Part shown: positions 6,731 to 9,853 of the stretch, in pieces
Position numbering within the stretch: the first letter of the stretch is position 1
Layout: each line of letters starts with the position of its first letter
Assembly (NCBI GenBank): GCA_030668545.1
Contig: DAOUTT010000051.1
Span: forward strand, 1-9,853
Source: Anaerolineales bacterium
GTDB taxonomy: Bacteria > Chloroflexota > Anaerolineae > Anaerolineales > E44-bin32
Reading direction: 5' to 3'
DNA length: 9,853 nt
Made by a program: the position numbers and the translations under genes
Notes under the pieces: generated by a model
What the model was told of the DNA's origin: nothing
Database searches by the model: none
What the model saw: only the letters and a program-made list of their open reading frames with translations

Positions 6731-6778
6731 GTGAGCATTAGACAAGACCTGGAAAAAAGTGAGGAGCCTTATGTCTAA
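6731..6778 (+). other. Possible 15-codon leader ORF overlapping the FrhB-like start
   Basis: A GTG at 6731 preceded by GAGAGGA (6718-6724, six-base spacing) opens a 15-codon frame ending at TAA 6776-6778. That stop lies eight bases into the next gene, which starts at ATG 6771 (ATGTCTAA overlap). The predicted peptide has no recognisable motif. It could couple translation between hdrA and the FrhB-like gene, or be chance. Confidence 0.2.
6762..6766 (+). promoter_or_regulatory. Ribosome binding site of the FrhB-like gene
   Basis: AGGAG lies four bases upstream of ATG 6771. A GTG at 6759 in the same frame overlaps this site and has no better site of its own, so ATG 6771 is chosen. Confidence 0.65.
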
Positions 6779-7937
6779 AAGACTAGAAATGGAGGTTTGG
6801 TCACTCGACAACTGTGCCGGGTGTGGCCTATGCGTAGCCGCCTGTTCCAAGCAAGTGCTGCGCTGGAACGGGGGCGATCATCCAATCTTAGAAACTCGCA
6901 TTAAGACGGTTGGATATACGGTGGGACCGCTGGATAGCTGCTCCTTCTGTGAGCACTTCTGTGAGGAAGCTTGCCCGCGACTGGATCGCTGGGCCGCCAT
7001 AGAACCCAGCTCTCTGTTCGCGGCGAGTGCGCGCGGCCCGGTTGAGTCTGGAGCGCCGAACGATGTAGTCCGCAGTATTTTAACCGCAGGCCTCACCACG
7101 GGCATGCTGGATGGCGTCGTAATGCTCGACCTCGACCCCTGGACCCTCGAACCAAAAGCCCGCGTGGTAACGACTGTTGAGGAGATCGTCTCCAGTGTCG
7201 GACCACAGTATCTATGGGCTCCTGTTTTTGATGCTCTTAACGAGGCCATCTTTGATTGGGGGCTGAAGAACATCGCCGTCGTTAGCACACCTTGCGCTGC
7301 GCAAGCCATCCGCAAAATTAAAGCCTCTCCAAATTCCCTGCTGAGTCCATACCAGGACAGTATCCGCTTGAGCATCGCCGTATTCTGTACTGGCATCTAC
7401 CGTCCGGAGATGATTGAAGAGATTCTGGTCAAAAGCATGGGTATCTCCCGTGACCAGGTCAAGCGCCTGGACGTATCAGCCGACCGCGATGAGCTCTCGG
7501 TGGAGCTATGGGATGGCAATGTACATACCATAGCCCGACAAGATGCCGAGAAGTACACGCTCACCGGCTGTGGGAGCTGCGATGACTACCTTGGAGAATC
7601 GGCGGATCTGGCGGTCGGCACTCTAGGTGCGCCTGATGGCAAATCTACCTTGATCGTCCGCTCTCCTGCTGGTGAGGTATTTGTTCGCAATGCCAACCAG
7701 CTGCATCTGTTGGATTTAGCCCCCGATGTTGATAGCGCCAGCCTTGAAGCCGCTTCTGGTGAGAAAGACCGTCGCGAGCGAGCGCAAGCGTTTAACGATC
7801 TAAATATTTTAATGCTGGACGCATTGGCTGATCCGATGCAGCGTAACGAGGCTATAAAACAGTTCGTTCGTCTGTACCGAACGCCTACGCTCTCCACCTC
7901 ACCGACAAAGGCTTCAAACTCCTGCACGGGATGCTGA
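6771..7937 (+). CDS. FrhB-family flavoprotein (coenzyme F420 hydrogenase/dehydrogenase beta-subunit-like)
   Basis: FrhB-family proteins bind FAD and move electron pairs between F420 (or, in some relatives, another soluble carrier) and iron-sulfur clusters. This 388-residue protein begins with an added ferredoxin segment: C15, C18, C21, C25 and C57, C60, C64, C68. The FrhB N-terminal domain spans about 96-185 and includes DVVRSILTAGLTTGMLDGVV and STPCAAQA (C175). The FrhB C-terminal domain spans about 195-305 with AVFCTGIY (C206) and YTLTGCGSCDDYLGESADLAVG (C267, C270), the usual cluster-binding region. The last residues are SCTGC (C385, C388), an unexpected C-terminal CxxC. No membrane segment or signal is seen. 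FrhB homologues occur in F420-dependent hydrogenase, formate dehydrogenase and sulfite reductase. Here the partner is glutamate synthase, so it may link F420, NADPH or ferredoxin to the FMN core. The true carrier cannot be told from the sequence. Confidence 0.88.
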   Translation: MSKRLEMEVWSLDNCAGCGLCVAACSKQVLRWNGGDHPILETRIKTVGYTVGPLDSCSFCEHFCEEACPRLDRWAAIEPSSLFAASARGPVESGAPNDVVRSILTAGLTTGMLDGVVMLDLDPWTLEPKARVVTTVEEIVSSVGPQYLWAPVFDALNEAIFDWGLKNIAVVSTPCAAQAIRKIKASPNSLLSPYQDSIRLSIAVFCTGIYRPEMIEEILVKSMGISRDQVKRLDVSADRDELSVELWDGNVHTIARQDAEKYTLTGCGSCDDYLGESADLAVGTLGAPDGKSTLIVRSPAGEVFVRNANQLHLLDLAPDVDSASLEAASGEKDRRERAQAFNDLNILMLDALADPMQRNEAIKQFVRLYRTPTLSTSPTKASNSCTGC

Positions 7938-7970
7938 TACCGGAACCCTTGATTTCTGCTGCTGGATTTC

Positions 7971-7978
7971 AGGAAGGA
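7971..7978 (+). promoter_or_regulatory. Ribosome binding site deciding the GXGXG gene start
   Basis: AGGAAGGA lies six bases before ATG 7985. The frame is also open from ATG 7931, which overlaps the end of the FrhB-like gene but has no site; the residues it would add are not part of the beta-helix fold. Confidence 0.7.
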
Positions 7979-7984
7979 AATACG

Positions 7985-8635
7985 ATGACTGCGATTAACG
8001 CAAAGTCCAAGAAACTTAAAGCGCTTAGTTCTCTGCTGAAAGAGGTTATGGGCGACGAACCGGTGGAGGTTACAAACACCAAGCACCTTAGTGGGGTAGC
8101 CGCCGGTTACAAGCATGGTGAATTGATTATTAAAGGAGATGCTGGCGATTACTTAGGAGTCCTGAACGCCGGAGCCACCATCAACCTGACCGGGAACGCC
8201 GGAAAATACATTGCCGACAATATGACTGCAGGCACAATAATCGTTGATAAAAACGCCGGACTTGGTGCCGGGATGTATTGCTATGGGGGAAATCTTGTCG
8301 TGCGCGGCGATGCCGGCGACTTTACCGGGACCATGAATAAAGGAGCTACCATCCTTGTCGTAGGTAATGTTGGAGCCGAGGCAGGCACGTACATGCTCGC
8401 TGGCGATCTGATCGTTGTAGGGAACGCCGGAGAAAATTTCGCTAATTACTTGATCCGAGGCAATGTCTTCATCGGGGGCGACTGGGAAACACTTGGCAAC
8501 AATTGCGATGTCGTGCCGTTGTCGGAAGATGACATTGAAAAATTACGGGCACTTTTTGAAACCTATAAAGTCGAAACTCCAATCACCGAGTTTAAAAAAG
8601 TCGTGGCTGCGTCAGAAAAGCCATTCTATCATTAG
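7985..8635 (+). CDS. GXGXG beta-helix protein, stand-alone glutamate synthase C-terminal domain (GltB3-type)
   Basis: This 216-residue protein is a right-handed beta-helix of the family that forms the C-terminal domain of the glutamate synthase large subunit, encoded alone in archaeal-type split enzymes; it supports the FMN domain and packing between active sites. Turns carrying Gly-rich motifs (GDAGD, GNAG, GATI, GGD) repeat about every 19 residues from 40 to 166. Residues 51-66 and 108-123 are 11/16 identical and 57 residues apart, exactly three helix turns. The tail (about 178-216) is charged and helical and ends in KPFYH. No catalytic residues are expected. The same fold occurs in FwdC/FmdC of formylmethanofuran dehydrogenase and in MgsB of N-methylglutamate synthase; the following FMN core gene favours the glutamate synthase family. 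The stop overlaps the next ribosome site, implying tight coupling. Confidence 0.9.
   Translation: MTAINAKSKKLKALSSLLKEVMGDEPVEVTNTKHLSGVAAGYKHGELIIKGDAGDYLGVLNAGATINLTGNAGKYIADNMTAGTIIVDKNAGLGAGMYCYGGNLVVRGDAGDFTGTMNKGATILVVGNVGAEAGTYMLAGDLIVVGNAGENFANYLIRGNVFIGGDWETLGNNCDVVPLSEDDIEKLRALFETYKVETPITEFKKVVAASEKPFYH
8135..8353 (+). repeat. Tandem beta-helix repeat units inside the GXGXG gene
   Basis: The segment encodes successive Gly-rich turns; its first and last 48 bases encode related 16-residue units (both GDAGD...G...N.GATI) set 171 bases apart. The repeat is structural, belonging to the protein fold, and not a mobile or DNA-level element. Confidence 0.55.
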
Positions 8636-8640
8636 GAGGA
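8634..8640 (+). promoter_or_regulatory. Strong ribosome binding site overlapping the previous stop codon
   Basis: AGGAGGA, a near-perfect Shine-Dalgarno, shares its first two bases with the TAG stop of the GXGXG gene and lies four bases before ATG 8645. It is among the strongest sites in the operon and points to coupled translation of the two glutamate synthase pieces. Confidence 0.8.
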
Positions 8641-8644
8641 CATT

Positions 8645-9853
8645 ATGTCCGTAGTCGGCGCCTTCTGTGTAAGTGTAAATAAAGAACTTTGCATCAACTC
8701 TCAAATGCCGGGCAAGTGCGCCGTGTGCGCCGAGGTTTGCCCCCATGGCGTATATGCGCTTGACCCTTTTACGGGGGTGATGCATATCCAGAACTACAAT
8801 GCTTGCGTGGGCTGTCGGATTTGTTCTGAATTTTGCCCCGCGGACGCCATTCGCATTAACCCTGCCGAATCCGAATATCTCAGCCGGTTCCCCTGGACGC
8901 TGTCGACGATTGAAGAGATTCATCATAAAGCCCAAACGGGCGATTACCTGCTGAGCGGTTTCGGCACTCAGCAGCCAACACCCCATTTTGACACCATCAC
9001 AATCGTCCCCAGCCAAATCGCCAGCGCGGCGCCACGTGATAAATATCGTGAAGAGTGCGATATGGAAGTTGTCATCGGCGAGGACACTTGCGAGAAGCCT
9101 CTTCACCTTAAGCTGCCGTTTGTATGGGCGGCGATGTCGTACGGTGCGCTGAGCAAAGAAGCCAAATTGGCGTTGGCGATTTCAGCGGCTCAAACCGGAA
9201 TCGCCACCAATACCGGCGAGGGCGGTCTTCTTCCTGAAGAAGCGTGGTTGTCGCGTGGCTACGCGGATCCCGAATTCACACAAAAAGAATGGGATCCCGG
9301 CGGGCACTTGATCATTCAGTGGTCTACTGGACGCTGGGGAGTATCGGTTGATTATCTCAACAGCGGCGATGCTGTTGAAGTCAAGATCGGACAGGGCGCA
9401 AAGCCAGGCATGGGGGGACATCTGCTTGGCGCCAAAGTGACGGAAGAAGTCGCCCGCGTGCGCGGGATACCTGAGGGCTCGGATGCCCTCAGCCCATGCC
9501 GCTACTACGACGTCCAAACCATCGATGATATGAAGAACATGGTCGAGTTTCTGCGCGATGTGACGGACTATCAATTCCCCATCCTTTTCAAGCTCGGCCC
9601 TTCACGTCCCTATGAGGACGTATCCGCCTGCATCGAAGTTGGAGCAGACGCTATTAGCATCGATGGATTGGTCGGAGGGACAGGCTGCTCGCCAAATGTT
9701 GTCACCCAGGGAGTAGGCATTCCCACAATCGCCTGTCTTCCACCGGCCGTACAAGCACTAAAAGATCACGGCGTTCACCGCAAGGTGAAATTGATCGCCC
9801 TTGGCGGCATTCGCAACGGCTTGGATGCCTACAAGGCAATGGCAATGGGAGCT
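8645..9853 (+). CDS. Ferredoxin plus FMN-binding glutamate synthase core protein, 5' part (GltB2-type; 3' end outside window)
   Basis: The frame is open from ATG 8645 to the window edge (403 residues seen; relatives are about 500). Residues 1-72 form a two-cluster ferredoxin domain: C25, C28, C32 with C16 as the likely fourth ligand (C-x8-C, irregular), and C54, C57, C60, C64. From about 130 on is the TIM-barrel FMN domain that makes glutamate from 2-oxoglutarate and ammonia, with SYGALSKEAKLALA (165-178), TNTGEGG (188-194), IGQGAKPGMGG (248-258), a LFKLGPSRP strand near 314 and the phosphate-binding GGIRNGLDAYKAMAMGA at the edge. The [3Fe-4S] ligands expected further on are outside the window. 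This ferredoxin-core arrangement is typical of archaeal-type split glutamate synthases. MgsC of N-methylglutamate synthase is the main alternative. The glutaminase domain is not fused here. It sits after the GXGXG partner with a near-ideal ribosome site, and is the presumed terminal electron acceptor of the operon. Confidence 0.93.
   Translation, partial: MSVVGAFCVSVNKELCINSQMPGKCAVCAEVCPHGVYALDPFTGVMHIQNYNACVGCRICSEFCPADAIRINPAESEYLSRFPWTLSTIEEIHHKAQTGDYLLSGFGTQQPTPHFDTITIVPSQIASAAPRDKYREECDMEVVIGEDTCEKPLHLKLPFVWAAMSYGALSKEAKLALAISAAQTGIATNTGEGGLLPEEAWLSRGYADPEFTQKEWDPGGHLIIQWSTGRWGVSVDYLNSGDAVEVKIGQGAKPGMGGHLLGAKVTEEVARVRGIPEGSDALSPCRYYDVQTIDDMKNMVEFLRDVTDYQFPILFKLGPSRPYEDVSACIEVGADAISIDGLVGGTGCSPNVVTQGVGIPTIACLPPAVQALKDHGVHRKVKLIALGGIRNGLDAYKAMAMGA

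Noticed and set aside
7931..7984. ATG 7931 as the start of the GXGXG protein
   Set aside because: It overlaps the FrhB-like coding end with no ribosome site, while ATG 7985 has AGGAAGGA six bases upstream.
7985..8635. FwdC/FmdC (formylmethanofuran dehydrogenase subunit C) for the GXGXG protein
   Set aside because: The fold is shared, but the immediate, translationally coupled neighbour is the glutamate synthase FMN core and no other Fwd subunit is present.

Overview
The window looks like part of the genome of an anaerobic bacterium with roughly balanced base composition (judged by eye, not computed). A bacterial-type gatB, Shine-Dalgarno-led genes and a dense set of iron-sulfur flavoproteins point that way. 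The mix of HydABC/NuoEF-type, HdrA-MvhD and FrhB-type proteins would fit an anaerobic lineage such as Chloroflexota (Anaerolineae-like), but this placement is inference and the sequence alone does not prove it.

Layout, all on the + strand. Bases 1-1167 are the 3' part of gatB (tRNA amidotransferase). Bases 1168-1420 form an intergenic region with two hairpins, a short dyad and a possible weak promoter; it separates gatB from a new operon. Bases 1421-9853 hold seven tightly spaced genes, the last one cut by the window edge: a NuoE/HydC-like [2Fe-2S] subunit, a NuoF/HydB-like NADH-oxidising flavoprotein, a HoxU/NuoG-N-terminus-like ferredoxin subunit, an HdrA-like FAD protein fused to an MvhD domain, an FrhB-like flavoprotein, a GXGXG beta-helix protein (the GltB C-terminal domain as a separate gene), and a ferredoxin-plus-FMN glutamate synthase core protein (the GltB central domain as a separate gene).

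Taken together the operon reads as an NADH-linked, multi-flavin electron-transfer complex attached to a split, archaeal-type glutamate synthase. Four flavin sites can be predicted (FMN in the NuoF-like protein, FAD in HdrA, FAD in the FrhB-like protein, FMN in the glutamate synthase core), along with at least fifteen predicted iron-sulfur clusters. No hydrogenase catalytic subunit and no HdrB/HdrC is present in the window. The working hypothesis is an electron-bifurcating or -confurcating glutamate synthase, or a related amino-acid-forming enzyme, in which the HdrA FAD splits or merges electrons between NADH, a low-potential carrier and the glutamate synthase FMN. The glutaminase domain (GltB1) is not in the window; if the hypothesis is right it should lie just downstream or elsewhere in the genome. 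The HdrA-like protein lacks the ferredoxin domain normally inserted in its FAD domain, and the HoxU-like protein lacks the His-Cys cluster site, so the wiring differs from well-studied relatives.
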